NCBI GenBank assembly: GCA_964035545.1
Contig: OZ037773.1
Coordinates: forward strand, 3,644,251-3,708,250
Length of the DNA: 64,000 nucleotides
Direction of reading: 5' to 3'
From: Bugula neritina
Lineage: Eukaryota > Bryozoa > Gymnolaemata > Cheilostomatida > Bugulidae
Positions 63,260 through 64,000 of the stretch are shown here, one piece after another; within the stretch, counting starts at the first letter, position 1, and each line of letters begins with the position of its first letter. Made by a program: the position numbers and the translations under genes. Below the pieces are notes generated by a model. It saw only the letters and a list, made by a program, of their open reading frames with translations. It ran no database searches and was not told the origin of the DNA.

Positions 63260-63593
63260 TTCCACATTAATGTAGCACAATTATATATTTATTCAATATG
63301 ATAAACTATACTATTTATTATAATATAAACGTTATATATTATATATTATATTATGTATATAAAATGTATGAGATAGGTTTACTAATGGCTTGGTAAGTTT
63401 GACTGACATAGTAAGCCTTAAGTTACGAAAAAGCCTGGGTGATAGAAGATTTCCATACAGACGTCCAGTCGTTGCACTAACAAACTTTTATAGAACACTT
63501 GATGTAGCATTTTATATTATCTTTGATCATCTATACTCATGCCTAGTATATGCTAATACTGACAGATTCTATCAGCATCAAAGCCTTTGTAAT

Positions 63594-63599
63594 AATAAA
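63594..63599 (+). other. Candidate polyadenylation signal for globin
   Basis: AATAAA about 335 bp after the globin stop codon; first canonical hexamer in the 3' flank. Confidence 0.45.
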
Positions 63600-64000
63600 G
63601 TAATGCAGCATTATCACTGAGCAATCTGTGTCTGGTGGATTAGATTATTTATTGGATAATTTCTGTAATCTAGGTAACAATTTTAGTTTTGTATTGTATT
63701 TTGATTATAGAGTTATAAATGAACTTAATTTCTATGAAACCAATAATTGGTGTGATAAGAAATACACTATACATATATGACCGTGTCATTATCAGCTAGT
63801 ATATTGCCCGTTCAAGTATTTTTACGATTTGCCTGCACTTAATGTTAAACCAAATAAGCAAATCAACCATTTGTGACGTAGAGCCAGCATAACAATTAAA
63901 TGTTAAGCAAGATCAACCAGACAGAGAGCATGTGTGAGTTTTTCTGTCACTCTAGAGCTTACTCTTTAGAGTTGCGACATCACTGCAAACCATAACCACT
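63600..64000. other. Right-edge spacer
   Basis: No coding, repeat or RNA signal recognised in the last 400 bp. Confidence 0.5.

Noticed and set aside
63390-63620. 76-codon frame after globin
   Set aside because: Lies in the globin 3' flank and overlaps its AATAAA; no motif.

Overview
The window is animal nuclear DNA. It is AT-rich, its genes are split into many short exons with GT-AG introns, and minisatellites, foldback elements and a tRNA-derived SINE fill the introns and spacers. The gene set (SLC5 cotransporter, matrix metalloproteinase, arylformamidase, DRAP1/NC2-alpha, calexcitin-type EF-hand protein, intracellular globin) fits an invertebrate. The calexcitin and the N-terminally acylable globin lean towards a lophotrochozoan (mollusc, annelid, bryozoan or brachiopod), but the phylum cannot be fixed from the sequence alone.

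Layout: (1) 16-4010 (+), 3' part of an SLC5/SGLT sodium-solute cotransporter. (2) 6886-15930 (+), seven-exon secreted matrix metalloproteinase with a cysteine switch, furin site and zinc motif, but a degenerate structural-metal loop and a Lys/Arg/Ser tail instead of hemopexin. (3) about 18006-22154 (-), arylformamidase (kynurenine formamidase). (4) 24818-34054 (+), DRAP1, head-to-head with arylformamidase; its fifth intron holds a 3.65 kb terminal-inverted-repeat transposon with decayed coding remnants. (5) 38519-44598 (+), calexcitin-like EF-hand protein with a predicted lipid-anchored N terminus. (6) 47648-53234 (+), ten-exon secreted protein of unknown function with weak PQQ/beta-propeller character. 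(7) 60145-63259 (+), three-exon globin with the ancestral B12.2 and G7.0 introns.

Exon joins were worked out by hand. For every gene the splice phases agree across all joins and give one open reading frame: SLC5 395 aa (partial), MMP 432, AFMID 304 to the end of exon 8 (about 321 with a tentative ninth exon), DRAP1 355, calexcitin 228, orphan secreted protein 468, globin 165. The genes look like independent single-gene units, with no operon-like arrangement; the only shared regulatory space is the AFMID/DRAP1 divergent interval.

Repeats: six SINE copies, all on the + strand; a roughly 165 bp MITE family with GGTGCAGTAATG ends (seven full or partial copies); two G-rich foldback elements flanking and inside the globin gene; one near-perfect palindromic MITE at 51.1 kb; one large TIR transposon; a possible LINE 3' end; a 770 bp (TG)n tract; and more than a dozen minisatellites. 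No single undescribed multi-gene system was found. The most interesting items are the unusual protein architectures (MMP, calexcitin, DRAP1, the 468-aa orphan) and a 15-bp minisatellite whose unit contains an E-box.
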